This document shows, piece after piece, positions 34,837 through 43,784 of a stretch of DNA of 64,000 bases (its first letter is position 1; each line of letters begins with the position of its first letter). The notes under the pieces were generated by a model, which worked only from the letters and a program-made list of their open reading frames with translations, was not told the origin of the DNA and did no database searches. The stretch covers positions 1,736,001 to 1,800,000 of the forward strand of contig NZ_CP029192.1 in assembly GCF_008642315.1 (NCBI RefSeq), given 5' to 3'. Position numbers and translations under genes: made by a program. Source of the DNA: Streptomyces venezuelae (lineage in GTDB: Bacteria > Actinomycetota > Actinomycetes > Streptomycetales > Streptomycetaceae).

Positions 34837-37305
34837 TCACTCACGTACACCCGTCGTCGACATCGCCCCACGCCGCAGCGCCAGACCGGCCGGTGCGACC
34901 GCCGCGGTCACGGCGAGCACCGCGCAGGCGCACAGGATCGCTCCGAGCGTCGCCCACGGAATCTGGATGGGCGTCCGTACCGAGAGCAGCCCCAGCGCGC
35001 TCCACATGCCCACCAGGTTGAGCCCGGCGACCAGCGCGCCCAGCAGTCCGCCGATCACGACCACCAGCAGGGCCTCCGCGGCCACCAGCCGCAGCACCTG
35101 CCGTCCGGTGGCGCCTGCCAGCCGCAGCACGGCCAGTTCGCGGACCCGGTCGGAGGTCGCCATGACCATCGTGTCGGCCAGGGAGATGCCCGTGTAGAGG
35201 AGGGCGATCCCGAGGACCATGAAGAGGCCCATCCGGGTCGTCCGGTTGGTCCCGGGGGACGTCGCCCGTACCCACGCGTCCTTGGTGAGGACCTCGCCGC
35301 CCGACACCCGTACCGCCTGCCGCAGACCCGAGGCCACGGCGGCCGCGTCGGCACCGGCCGCGACGCGGACCTCGACCCGGTCGACGGGCGCCGACGGAGC
35401 GTTGCGCGGGGTGACGTACACGCCGTTGTCGCCCGTGCCCGTGGCCATGACGGCCGCGATCCGCAGCGACTTCCTCGTGCCGTCGCCGAGCCACACGTCC
35501 ACCCGCTCGCCCACGGTGCGCTCCGCCCACTCCTCGTTGACGATGATCGAGTCGTCGTCCAGGTGGCGCACCGTCCCCGCCGACAGCGGGAGCCGCGCCG
35601 TCGCGGCGAACGGCCCCGGTTCGACGGCTCTCGCATCCGACTCGATGAGCGCCACCCCGTCCTCCAGGACGTACACGGCGCTCGACGCGCTCGCCGAGAC
35701 GGCGGCGCTGCCGCGCACGGCCCGGATCCGCTTCAGCGTCGCCTCGTCGAACCCCGCGACGCCTGCCGCGGTGACCACGAAGTCGGCGGCCGTCCGCTCC
35801 CGTGTCTCCGTCGCCTTCGCCCCGGCGAGGGTCGCCGTGGCGCCCAGCAGGGAACCGGCCAGCGCGACCGTGACCAGCACGGGGGCGGCGACGGCGGCGG
35901 TACGGCGGACTCCGGCGGCGGCGTTCTCCCGTACGAGCATCCCGCCCGCACCCGGCAGACGGGCCGGCAGCCAGGCGGCCAGCCGCGCCACGGGACCCAC
36001 CACCACCGGCGCGAGCAGCGCGACCGCGGTGATCAACAGCATGGGCCTGCTCATGTACGTCTTGCGCTGCAGCAGGTCGCCCGGGCTCGTCACCAAGGCC
36101 AGGACCAGGGTCACCGCGGCGGTGGCGAGGAGGAGCGAGCCGGCCGGCCAACGGCCCCACGTCATCGCCCGGGTGTCGACGGACGCCTCACGCAACGCTT
36201 CGGCGGGGCCCGTTCGACCCGCACGCCAGGACGCGGCCAGCGCGCCGCACAGGGCCACGAACAGGCCGGTCCAGAACGCCGCGTGGTAGGGCCAGGTGTG
36301 GTCGCCGATCGCGAACCAGCGCGGCGCGAGGCTCTCGTGGACGGCCCACTCGGCGAGCATCGGCGCGCCGTACGAGCCGAGCACGCAGCCCGCGGCCGAG
36401 GCGAGCACACCCACCAGGAGCGCCTCGGAGGCGACCATGCGGCGGATCTGCCCCGGGGTCGCGCCCGCGGTGCGCAGCAGTCCGAACTCACGGCGCCGCT
36501 GGGCCACCGCGAACGCGAAGGTGGACGCCACGACGAACACCGACACGAACGCGGAGACGCCGCCCGCCGTGCCGAACATGGCGTTCATCGCGGTGAGCGC
36601 CTCGCCGTCCCGGCCGGGGTCGGGGTCGGCGAAGCGACGGGCGTCGCCGGTGAGAACCTGCACGCCGCCACCGTGCAGCGCCTGTCGCACGGTGGCCGGG
36701 GGCGCGTCCACCACGAGTTGGAGGCTGCGCGGCGACAGTTGGGCCGCACGCGCGTCGGTGTGGAAGACGGCGTTCTCGAAGCCGAGTCCCGCCACGGTGC
36801 CGACGACGCGCACCGTGCCGCCGCCGGTCCGCAGCCGGGTGCCGGGGCCGGCCCAGTGCCCGCTGACGACGACCTCGTCCGCGGCCCGGGGCGCGCGTCC
36901 CGCGGTCAGCTCGTACGGCGCGAAGGCCGCGGTCGACCAGGGGTGGCCCACCAGATCGGCGGGACCGCGCTCGGCCCGCACGGCGAACGACCGGTCCCGG
37001 ACGACGGTCCCGAGGCGGCGCAGCTTCGCGACCACGGCGTCCGGGACGGGGCGCGGCTGCGCGAGCTCGTGGGTGCGGTCGTCGAGCGAGGTGGGCACCG
37101 TGAGGGTGTCCTGGCCCTTGACGACCACAGGCGCGGCGGCGAACCGCTCCGGGCCGCGGGCCGGCGCGTCCTGCGAGGAGGCCAGGGCCAGTCCCATGAC
37201 GGCGATGAGGGCGACGCCCAGGGAGAGGGCGACGAAACTGCCGACGAAGGTGGGCCAGCGGTGGCGGAGGGTACGGAGGGTGGTGCTCGGCAGGGCGCTC
37301 AGCAC
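34837..37305 (-). CDS. FtsX-like ABC transporter permease
   Basis: An 822-residue membrane protein with two FtsX domains of four helices each. The first helix is FVGSFVALSLGVALIAVMGLAL, a large extracytoplasmic part follows, the middle core contains FAFAVAQRRREFGLLRTAGATPGQIRRMVASEALLVG, and the end carries DRVRELAVLRLAGATGRQVLRLVAAEALLVVVIGGLLG. This is the pattern of MacB/LolC-like or peptide-exporting systems. The GTG start has GGAGG 8 nt upstream and overlaps the end of the ATPase gene by 7 bp. A divergent two-component system suggests stress- or antibiotic-responsive expression. Confidence 0.87.
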   Translation of the reverse strand: MLSALPSTTLRTLRHRWPTFVGSFVALSLGVALIAVMGLALASSQDAPARGPERFAAAPVVVKGQDTLTVPTSLDDRTHELAQPRPVPDAVVAKLRRLGTVVRDRSFAVRAERGPADLVGHPWSTAAFAPYELTAGRAPRAADEVVVSGHWAGPGTRLRTGGGTVRVVGTVAGLGFENAVFHTDARAAQLSPRSLQLVVDAPPATVRQALHGGGVQVLTGDARRFADPDPGRDGEALTAMNAMFGTAGGVSAFVSVFVVASTFAFAVAQRRREFGLLRTAGATPGQIRRMVASEALLVGVLASAAGCVLGSYGAPMLAEWAVHESLAPRWFAIGDHTWPYHAAFWTGLFVALCGALAASWRAGRTGPAEALREASVDTRAMTWGRWPAGSLLLATAAVTLVLALVTSPGDLLQRKTYMSRPMLLITAVALLAPVVVGPVARLAAWLPARLPGAGGMLVRENAAAGVRRTAAVAAPVLVTVALAGSLLGATATLAGAKATETRERTAADFVVTAAGVAGFDEATLKRIRAVRGSAAVSASASSAVYVLEDGVALIESDARAVEPGPFAATARLPLSAGTVRHLDDDSIIVNEEWAERTVGERVDVWLGDGTRKSLRIAAVMATGTGDNGVYVTPRNAPSAPVDRVEVRVAAGADAAAVASGLRQAVRVSGGEVLTKDAWVRATSPGTNRTTRMGLFMVLGIALLYTGISLADTMVMATSDRVRELAVLRLAGATGRQVLRLVAAEALLVVVIGGLLGALVAGLNLVGMWSALGLLSVRTPIQIPWATLGAILCACAVLAVTAAVAPAGLALRRGAMSTTGVRE

Positions 37306-38123
37306 GGTGTCGCCTCCAGGCCGGTCATGCGGACCGCGATGTCGTCGGCGAAGGCGGCGCGACTTGTGTGCTGGTCGGTGCTGGGCGGCTGTTCGCCGGG
37401 GCGGGGCGGCTGTTCGCCGGTGTCGCTCAACTCGCCGTTGACCCGCCCGTCGACGAGGAAGACGACACGGTCCGCGTGGGCCGCCGCCACGGGGTCGTGC
37501 GTGACCATGACGACCGTCTGACCGTCCCGGTCGACCATGCCGCGCAGCAGGGCGAGCACCTCGCGGCCGGTCCGCGAGTCGAGCGCGCCGGTCGGCTCGT
37601 CGGCGAACAGCACGTCGGGGCGCGTGATCAGGGCGCGGGCGAGGGCGACCCGCTGCTGCTGCCCACCGGACATCTCCGAAGGCCGGTGCCGCGCCCGATC
37701 GCCGAGTCCGACCTGCCCGAGCGCCTCGCGCACCCGCGCCTTCTTCGGGCGGCGCCCGGCGAGCCGCAGGGGCAGCGCCACGTTCTGCTCGGCGGTCAGC
37801 GAGGGCAGCAGGTTGAACGCCTGGAACACGAACCCGATGCGCTCGCGCCGCAGCAGTGTCAGCCGGCGCTCGCTCAGCCCGGCGAGCTCCGTGCCGCCCA
37901 CGACGACCGAGCCGGACGTGGGCCGATCCAGACCCGCGGCGCACTGCAACAGGGTCGACTTGCCGGACCCGGACGGCCCCATCACGGCGGTGAACGTCCC
38001 CCTGGGAAACGTGAGCGACACGTCGTCGAGGGCGCTGACGGACGTACCGCCGGAGCCGAACCGCCGGGACACGGCCCGCAATCGGACCGCGTCGTCCTGC
38101 CCCACATGTCTCTGCACCAGCAC
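37299..38123 (-). CDS. MacB-type ABC transporter ATP-binding protein
   Basis: A 274-residue ATPase pairing with the FtsX-like permease. Walker A GPSGSGKST, Q-loop FVFQAFNLLPSLTAEQNV, signature MSGGQQQR, Walker B VLFADEPTGALD and H-loop VTHD are all intact. The C-terminal 45 residues extend beyond the usual domain and are Pro/Gln-rich. GTG at 38123 has GGAG 8 nt upstream; the frame is open further but without support. Operon with the permease, divergent from the histidine kinase gene. Confidence 0.9.
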   Translation of the reverse strand: MLVQRHVGQDDAVRLRAVSRRFGSGGTSVSALDDVSLTFPRGTFTAVMGPSGSGKSTLLQCAAGLDRPTSGSVVVGGTELAGLSERRLTLLRRERIGFVFQAFNLLPSLTAEQNVALPLRLAGRRPKKARVREALGQVGLGDRARHRPSEMSGGQQQRVALARALITRPDVLFADEPTGALDSRTGREVLALLRGMVDRDGQTVVMVTHDPVAAAHADRVVFLVDGRVNGELSDTGEQPPRPGEQPPSTDQHTSRAAFADDIAVRMTGLEATPC

Positions 38124-38287
38124 TGGCTCGCTCCTCGGCTCGTCGGTGCCCCAACCAAACCGTGGCGGCCCGCTGGGGCGCAGTACGCCAGGAACGAGAC
38201 CTGAGGTAGGGCCAGGCATACCCCGGACACGGGCCCCGGCCCGATGGCAGCGGCCGACCCCGCCCCCGTACGGTCATGCGCATGCAT

Positions 38288-38395
38288 CCTCGGAACGTGT
38301 GGCGCGGGAGCGCAGGGCGGGGGAACGTGCGGCAGGGGAACGCAAGACGGGGGAACGCAGGACTGGGGGCCGTGCGGCAGGAAAACGTATGGCAG
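38288..38395. repeat. Imperfect short repeats at the start of the kinase gene
   Basis: GGGGGAACG-type units recur four or five times with about 17-bp spacing (GGGGGAACGTGCGGCAG, GGGGAACGCAAGACG, GGGGAACGCAGGACT). If translated they give a GN-rich segment (RQGNARRGNAGL) unlike any kinase domain. They more likely form the leader of the kinase gene. Confidence 0.5.
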
Positions 38396-38398
38396 GCC

Positions 38399-39670
38399 AT
38401 GTCCCGGCCCGGCTATCTGCTGTCGGCCTGGCCCTGGCGCTCCGCCGCGTATCTGCTCACCGGCACGGCGACGGGCGCCGCCACCCTGGTGGGGATCGTC
38501 GTGGCGGCGGCGGTCTGCGGCGCGCTCACCCTCGTCCTCGTGGGCCTGCCGCTGCTCGTCGTGGCCGCACTCGGCGGCATCCCCGTGGCCGGGATGGAGC
38601 GGCGCAGGCTCCGCCTGATCGACCGCGCCCCGGCGGCAGGACGCCACCAGGTCCCGGCCGAGCCGGGCCTCCGCCCCTGGCTGGCCACCCGGCTGCGTGA
38701 ACCGGCGACATGGCGGGAGCTCGGGTACGCCCTGCTGTTCGCCGGCCTGCTGTGGCCGGTCGACGCGGTGGCGTTGGTGATCGCCCTGTTCCTGCCGCTG
38801 TCGGTGGTCGCCACGCCCGTGCTGATGGCGACGGTGGGCGACGGCCACGAGGCGAAGGTGCTCAAACAGTGGACGGTCACGACCTGGCCCGCCGCGTGGG
38901 GCGTCGCCGTCCTGGGCCTGCTCCTGCTGGCCCTCGGCGCGTACGTGCTCGGCGCCACGGCGGGCGCCCGCGCCGCCCTGACCAGACTCCTGATCGCCCC
39001 GCCCGAGGCAGAGTTGGGAGCCAAGGTCGTCGAACTGTCCCGCTCCCGCGCCCGCTTGGTGGACGCCTTCGAGGCCGAACGACGCCGGATCGAGCGCGAC
39101 CTGCACGACGGCGCCCAACAACGCCTCGTGGCACTGTCCATGACGCTGGGTCTGGCGCGCCTCGACGCCCCGCCGGGCCCGCTCGCCGACCAGTTGACCA
39201 AGGCACACCGGGAGGCGGGCGACGCCCTCGCGGAGCTGCGCGAACTCATCCAGGGCATCTACCCGAAGGTCCTCACCGACTACGGCCTGGAAGCCGCGGT
39301 CGCCGACGCCGCCGACCGCTGCGCGGTCCCCGTCGACGTAGACCTCGAACTACCGGGCCGGGCGCCCCAAGCGGTGGAATCGGCAGCGTACTTCGTGGTC
39401 TGCGAGGCACTCGCCAACATCGCGAAACACAGCGGGGCGCGGCGCGCACGGATAGCCGGGGGCCATGCCGACGGGCGCCTGCACCTGGAGCTGCACGACG
39501 ACGGCCGCGGCGGCGCGGACCCGGCGGCAGGCAGTGGCCTCACGGGGCTCGCGGACCGCGTGTCGGTCCTGGATGGCAGACTTGCCCTGACCAGTCCGCC
39601 GGGCGGGCCGACCCTGTTGCGTGTGGAGTTTCCTTGCGAGTTGACGAGGGCGGCAGACCGCTCCGCGTAG
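38399..39670 (+). CDS. HisKA_3-type sensor histidine kinase
   Basis: Membrane sensor kinase of 423 residues from the ATG at 38399. Four or so hydrophobic helices (about 15-60 and 115-185) form the sensor part. The phosphoacceptor His lies in ERRRIERDLHDGAQQRLVALS, the N-box is VCEALANIAKHSGA, and the G-box is HDDGRGG with GSGLTGLADRVSVLDG. An earlier in-frame ATG (38276) would add 41 low-complexity residues encoded by short DNA repeats, so I prefer the later one. It overlaps the response regulator gene by 37 bp and is divergent from an ABC exporter it may control. Confidence 0.85.
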   Translation: MSRPGYLLSAWPWRSAAYLLTGTATGAATLVGIVVAAAVCGALTLVLVGLPLLVVAALGGIPVAGMERRRLRLIDRAPAAGRHQVPAEPGLRPWLATRLREPATWRELGYALLFAGLLWPVDAVALVIALFLPLSVVATPVLMATVGDGHEAKVLKQWTVTTWPAAWGVAVLGLLLLALGAYVLGATAGARAALTRLLIAPPEAELGAKVVELSRSRARLVDAFEAERRRIERDLHDGAQQRLVALSMTLGLARLDAPPGPLADQLTKAHREAGDALAELRELIQGIYPKVLTDYGLEAAVADAADRCAVPVDVDLELPGRAPQAVESAAYFVVCEALANIAKHSGARRARIAGGHADGRLHLELHDDGRGGADPAAGSGLTGLADRVSVLDGRLALTSPPGGPTLLRVEFPCELTRAADRSA

Positions 39671-40302
39671 TGCTGGCCGAGGACAGCGTGCTGCTGCGCG
39701 AAGGCCTCATCGGCCTGCTCGCCCGCTGCGGCCACGAGGTGGTGGCGGCGGTCGGGGACGCGCGGGCGCTGGTCGCGGCGGTCGAGGAGCACGCGCCCGA
39801 CATCGTGGTCACGGACGTGCGCATGCCGCCCGACTTCCAGGACGAAGGCCTGCACGCGGCGGTACGCCTGCGCGAGAAGCGCCCCGCGCTCCCGGTCCTG
39901 GTCCTCAGTCAGTACGTGCAACGGTCGTACGCCGCCGAACTCCTCGACTCCGGCGACGGAACGGCCGTCGGCTACCTCCTCAAGGACCGGGTCGGCCAGG
40001 TCGAGGAGTTCGTGGCGGCGCTGCGCAAGGTGGCGGACGGCGGGACGGTGGTCGACCCCGAGGTCGTACGCCAACTGCTGCGCCGCCGCCGCGACCCGCT
40101 GGAGCAGCTCACCCCGCGCGAACGCGAGGTGCTCGCACTGATCGCCGAGGGCAAGTCGAACGGCGCGATAGCACGGGAGTTGGTCGTGTCCGACGCGGCT
40201 GTCGGCAAGCACATCGGCAACATCCTGACGAAGCTGGACCTGCCGCAGACGGACGAGACGCACCGGAGGGTGCTGGCGGTGCTGACGTACTTGCGGGCGT
40301 AA
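39634..40302 (+). CDS. NarL/LuxR-type response regulator
   Basis: A 222-residue DNA-binding response regulator and partner of the overlapping kinase. Receiver domain (about 8-125): acidic pair in VVLAEDS, phosphoacceptor Asp in DIVVTDVRMPP, conserved Lys in GYLLKDRV. LuxR helix-turn-helix (about 150-215): LTPREREVLALIAEGKSNGAIARELVVSDAAVGKHIGNILTKL. The TTG at 39634 is proposed as start: GGAG lies 5 nt upstream and the receiver strand follows at once. The frame is open upstream inside the kinase gene, which is why longer models are possible. Confidence 0.85.
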   Translation: MRVDEGGRPLRVVLAEDSVLLREGLIGLLARCGHEVVAAVGDARALVAAVEEHAPDIVVTDVRMPPDFQDEGLHAAVRLREKRPALPVLVLSQYVQRSYAAELLDSGDGTAVGYLLKDRVGQVEEFVAALRKVADGGTVVDPEVVRQLLRRRRDPLEQLTPREREVLALIAEGKSNGAIARELVVSDAAVGKHIGNILTKLDLPQTDETHRRVLAVLTYLRA

Positions 40303-40357
40303 GGGCGTACGTGCGTCAGCGCACAAGAGCGTGAGGACACGAGGGACACCGACGCGC

Positions 40358-41599
40358 TCAGCCGTCGATGACGCTCCCGAAGCGAATGTCGCACGAGGAC
40401 GAGGACGGGAGCGACGAGACCGACGAGGAAGGGAAGGAAGGGGAACCCGACGTCTCGGCGATACACGCCACCATCCGCTCCGCCTCCCGCACCAGCTCCT
40501 CCCGCTGCGCGTGCCCGGGCCGCCGCCCGAACGGCTCAATGGTGAACACGGCACCCCCGCCCTTCGGGTCTTCCTCCAGCCGCCACACCCCCGCGAGGAA
40601 CCCGTCGAGCAGGAAGACGCAGTACGGGCGATTCCCCTTCCACGTACGCCCCTTGTAGGCGGCCGGTACGACGCGGGTCCGATCGGCGTGCGAGAGGAGC
40701 AGGTTGTCGTACTCGGGAAGGAAGCGGGGCGGGGCAGGGGTGTCGGGGTCGGGGCGCGGCGCGTCGGGCAGGTCGAAGAGCTCGACGCCGTTCTCGTCCC
40801 GGAAGGTGCGCAGCCGGGGCCGAAGCCGCTCGAACACGCCACGGAGCCGGGTGAGCCGGGCCCAGGTCTGCATGTCTTTGACGGAGGCGGGCCCGAAGGC
40901 GCGGAGGTAACGCAGGACGGCGTCGTCGAGGCCCGCGACACCGGATTCCGACCCGCCGGAGCCACCGTCACCACCACCGACCTCACCACCACGCTCCCCA
41001 CCGCCCAGCCACTGCTCGACCGTCGTGAGCGCGACCTGCCCGCTGCGCCGCCACAGCCCGCGCGGGGTGACCTGGACGAGCGGCAACAGGCAGCGGGCGG
41101 CGACGCCGAGGGACTGCGGGTCGGCATCGGGCCAGCGCACGCTCAGCACCTCGCGGAGCTGCTTCATCGTGCGGGGCTCGGCCTCGACGGCCGCACGCGC
41201 GACGCCCGCGAGCTCCACCGGATCGACACCGACCAGCCCGGCCCTGAACCCCGCCAGCTCCGCCGCGCGCGCGTCCTGGACGAGCGGCCGCAGGATGCGG
41301 GCGTCGGCGGCGGTGTGCAGATGGATGGTGGAGCGCAGGGTGACGATACGGACGAGCTCGCGCGCGTCGAGCAGTGCGGAGAGCTCGGTGGGATCGAAGT
41401 CGGCGAGGCGTGCGGCGAGGGTGTAGTAGGGCGGCTTGACGTTCTGTGCCTGGAGGCCGACGAGATGGGTGACGGCATCCTTGACCGAGAGATCGCGGGA
41501 GCGGCGCAGGAGGAGCTGCCGGTCGAGGGTGGCACGGTTGAGAGCACGGGCTCCCAGGACGGGGCTGGTCGTCCGGCCCGAGGCCGACGTGTTCTTCAT
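40358..41599 (-). CDS. Winged helix DNA-binding protein, AlkZ/YcaQ-like
   Basis: A 413-residue protein with the HTH_42 (AlkZ/YcaQ-like) pattern. It opens with LNRATLDRQLLLRRS, then AVTHLVGLQAQNVKPPYYTLAARL, LVRIVTLRSTIHLHTAADA and PRFLPEYDNLLLSHADRTRVVP. Members include DNA glycosylases that unhook crosslinked bases; a catalytic QxQ-type motif may correspond to LQAQ. A Gly-rich low-complexity stretch (about 197-213) and a Ser-rich tail are local oddities. The start at 41599 is the best available, though its ribosome site is weak. It converges with the response regulator gene and is divergent from corA. Confidence 0.75.
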   Translation of the reverse strand: MKNTSASGRTTSPVLGARALNRATLDRQLLLRRSRDLSVKDAVTHLVGLQAQNVKPPYYTLAARLADFDPTELSALLDARELVRIVTLRSTIHLHTAADARILRPLVQDARAAELAGFRAGLVGVDPVELAGVARAAVEAEPRTMKQLREVLSVRWPDADPQSLGVAARCLLPLVQVTPRGLWRRSGQVALTTVEQWLGGGERGGEVGGGDGGSGGSESGVAGLDDAVLRYLRAFGPASVKDMQTWARLTRLRGVFERLRPRLRTFRDENGVELFDLPDAPRPDPDTPAPPRFLPEYDNLLLSHADRTRVVPAAYKGRTWKGNRPYCVFLLDGFLAGVWRLEEDPKGGGAVFTIEPFGRRPGHAQREELVREAERMVACIAETSGSPSFPSSSVSSLPSSSSCDIRFGSVIDG

Positions 41600-41777
41600 G
41601 AACGGCACGCTAGCGACGTTCGCGGACACATACGGTCCGCAACCCCCCTTCCCCTCCGGGGCGCCGCTCCCCCATTCCCCCTCCGGGGCGCCGCTCCCGC
41701 GTCCCCCCGCACGGGCCACATATCCTGCTCGGGTCCGCGGAACGCGGGACTTCGCCGATCGAAGGTGGTCGCCCGCC

Positions 41778-42944
41778 ATGACGGAGCGCCGAGCCCGCCC
41801 CGAGCAGCCCGCGAACAACAAGAAGCACACGTGGCGCCGTACCGCACGCCCCACGACTCCCCCACCCGCCGCACCCACCTCCCCGCCCCCACCGGACACA
41901 CCGTCGCCCTCGCCTCACCCGGTGGCGGGCATCGTCGAAGCGGCGCTGTACCGCGACGGGGTCCGTGTGGCGACGCCCGCCTCCCTTGCGGACACGTTCC
42001 GCGAGCTGCGCGAGCAGCCGGACGGCATGGCGTGGATCGGCCTCGCACGCCCGACGGAGGCGGAGCTCCTCTCCCTGGCCGCCGAGTTCGACCTCCACGA
42101 GCTGGCCCTCGAGGACGCGATGGAGGCCCACCAGCGCCCGAAGCTGGAACGCTACGGCGACACCCTCTTCGTCGTCCTCCGCGCCGCCCGCTACCTCGAC
42201 GCCCCCGAAGAGGTCGACTTCGGCGAACTGCACGTGTTCGTGGGCCCCGACTTCGTCATCACGGTCCGCCACAGCGCCGCCCCGGACCTGTCCGGGGTCC
42301 GCCGCCGCATGGAGGAGAGCCCCGACCTCCTCAAACTGGGCCCGGAGGCGGTGCTCTACGCCATCCTCGACGCGGTCGTCGACGGTTACGTCCCCGTCGT
42401 CGCCGGCGTCCAGAACGACATCGACGAGATCGAGACCGAGGTCTTCCGCGGGGACCCGGAAGTCTCCCGCCGCATCTACGAACTCTCCCGCGAAATGGTC
42501 GAGTTCCAACGCGCGACCCGCCCCCTGGTCAGCATGCTGCACTCCTTGATGGCAGGCTTCGCGAAGTACGGCACGGACGAGGAGCTCCAGCGCTACCTAC
42601 GAGACGTGGCCGACCACGTCACCCACACCAGCGAACGCGTCGACGGCTTCCGCCAGGCCCTGGCCGACATCCTCACGGTCAACGCGACACTGGTGACGCA
42701 ACAGCAGAACGCGGAGATGCGAGCACTGGCGGAAGCGGGCTTCGAACAGAACGAAGAAATCAAGAAGATCTCGTCGTGGGCGGCCATCTTGTTTGCACCC
42801 ACGTTGGTGGGAACGATCTACGGGATGAACTTCGATGAGATGCCGGAGTTGCACTGGGCGTTCGGGTATCCGTTCGCGATCGGCCTGATGGCCGTGGTCT
42901 GCGTAAGCCTGTACTTCATCTTCAAGCGGCGGGACTGGCTGTAG
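41778..42944 (+). CDS. corA: CorA family magnesium/cobalt transporter
   Basis: A 388-residue divalent cation channel. A Pro-rich N-terminal tail (about 15-45) precedes the cytoplasmic funnel domain. The two C-terminal helices flank the diagnostic GMN motif in IYGMNFDEMPEL, and the protein ends in basic KRRDWL as usual. ATG at 41778 has GAAGG upstream; an open frame further upstream lacks support. It is the last gene before the apparent mobile element. Confidence 0.92.
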   Translation: MTERRARPEQPANNKKHTWRRTARPTTPPPAAPTSPPPPDTPSPSPHPVAGIVEAALYRDGVRVATPASLADTFRELREQPDGMAWIGLARPTEAELLSLAAEFDLHELALEDAMEAHQRPKLERYGDTLFVVLRAARYLDAPEEVDFGELHVFVGPDFVITVRHSAAPDLSGVRRRMEESPDLLKLGPEAVLYAILDAVVDGYVPVVAGVQNDIDEIETEVFRGDPEVSRRIYELSREMVEFQRATRPLVSMLHSLMAGFAKYGTDEELQRYLRDVADHVTHTSERVDGFRQALADILTVNATLVTQQQNAEMRALAEAGFEQNEEIKKISSWAAILFAPTLVGTIYGMNFDEMPELHWAFGYPFAIGLMAVVCVSLYFIFKRRDWL

Positions 42945-43010
42945 CGTCGAGCACGCAGCCTTCGGTCAGCTTCGCGGACGCGAACGTCTTCCGGCGCCCA
43001 TTTCAGCCCG

Positions 43011-43048
43011 CTGGGGAGAATCTGGGGAGAATGCGCGGCGCTGGGGAG
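43011..43048. repeat. Tandem CTGGGGAGAAT repeats near the left end of the mobile element
   Basis: CTGGGGAGAAT occurs twice without a gap (43011-43021, 43022-43032), and CTGGGGAG again at 43041-43048. Similar short direct repeats near integrase genes act as arm-type sites of tyrosine integrases. They lie between corA and the integrase gene, so they may mark the attachment region. The core site cannot be fixed without the right end. Confidence 0.45.
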
Positions 43049-43214
43049 CGAGCCATCACTCGCCGCACGTCATTCGCCGTTTCCTGCGTGGCTCACCTCG
43101 ACCCTTCCCGGCTGTGCCAAACCGTCACTGACGGTATTGACCGATCGGGATGTGGACAGGCAGGGCCGCGCCACTGTGCGGAAGATCAGGCACGGGCGTG
43201 TTGCACAGCCCAGA

Positions 43215-43412
43215 TCAAGGACCTGGTCCGCTCGGCGGATCGGCTTCCTGGCTCGTCCCCGATGCCCCCTCGCGCAGCACCGCCCGCAACTCGTGCCATG
43301 CGCGCACGACAGCGATCAGGTTCGTCAGCACGACGCGGACTTGGGACAGCAGAAGCCCCAAGAGGCCCAAGAGCGCGGGGATCCCCAAAGCCAAGGTGGC
43401 CCATGTCACCAC
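43215..43412 (-). CDS. Small single-span membrane protein
   Basis: A 65-residue protein starting at one of two adjacent GTG codons with GGAAGGGG just upstream. The sequence WATLALGIPALLGLLGLLLSQ is one transmembrane helix, followed by a basic amphipathic segment (NLIAVVRAWHELRAVLREG) and a polar tail. It is not recognised. The helix and good ribosome site argue for a real gene despite its size. It lies at the left edge of the element, downstream of the integrase gene and on the same strand. Confidence 0.5.
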   Translation of the reverse strand: MVTWATLALGIPALLGLLGLLLSQVRVVLTNLIAVVRAWHELRAVLREGASGTSQEADPPSGPGP

Positions 43413-43784
43413 GCACCCCTTCCGGTTGGCCCCATGACACGCGAAGCACCTGGGGTCACTGACCCGCCGTCCTGGTCCGCATACTCCCGCCGAAAGAGAT
43501 CGAAGTCTGCACGGTAAATGATGCATTTTGTGATCTTCACGCCGAAGATCACTCGCGGGCCGTCTGCCGCAGGGCGTCATGGCTGCTAACGCCTTTGCCC
43601 GCTAAGCCAGCCAGAACTCCGCCGCGTCCGGTCGAAGCGCTACTCGGCGCCGAGGGCACCAGCTCAGCGGAGATCGCCACTGCTCTGCGACGGGACGCTG
43701 AGCGTGCTGGTTGGCGCAACACACCAGCCAGCGTGCAGATGCAGAAAAGCGGGTGGCACAGCATGTGCTGTACCACCCGCTCCC
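43413..43784. other. Non-coding stretch downstream of the integrase gene
   Basis: No credible gene is seen in these 372 bp. They hold a 9-bp perfect dyad GTGATCTTC-N5-GAAGATCAC (43530-43552) and the integrase terminator (43748-43781). The attachment core may lie here or further left; no tRNA-like sequence was recognised. Confidence 0.5.
43748..43781 (-). terminator. Hairpin terminator of the integrase gene
   Basis: A 16-bp stem with one mismatch (43748-43763 with 43766-43781) and a 2-nt loop ends 4 bp from the integrase stop codon. Confidence 0.7.

Noticed and set aside
38123..38400. Extension of the ABC permease frame through the ATPase gene and beyond (to 38400)
   Set aside because: It is a shadow frame across the ATPase gene; the permease has its own GTG with GGAGG at 37305.
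42945..43784. tRNA gene or tRNA fragment as integration site
   Set aside because: No cloverleaf or GGTTCGAATCC-type sequence was seen on either strand; the attachment site stays undefined.
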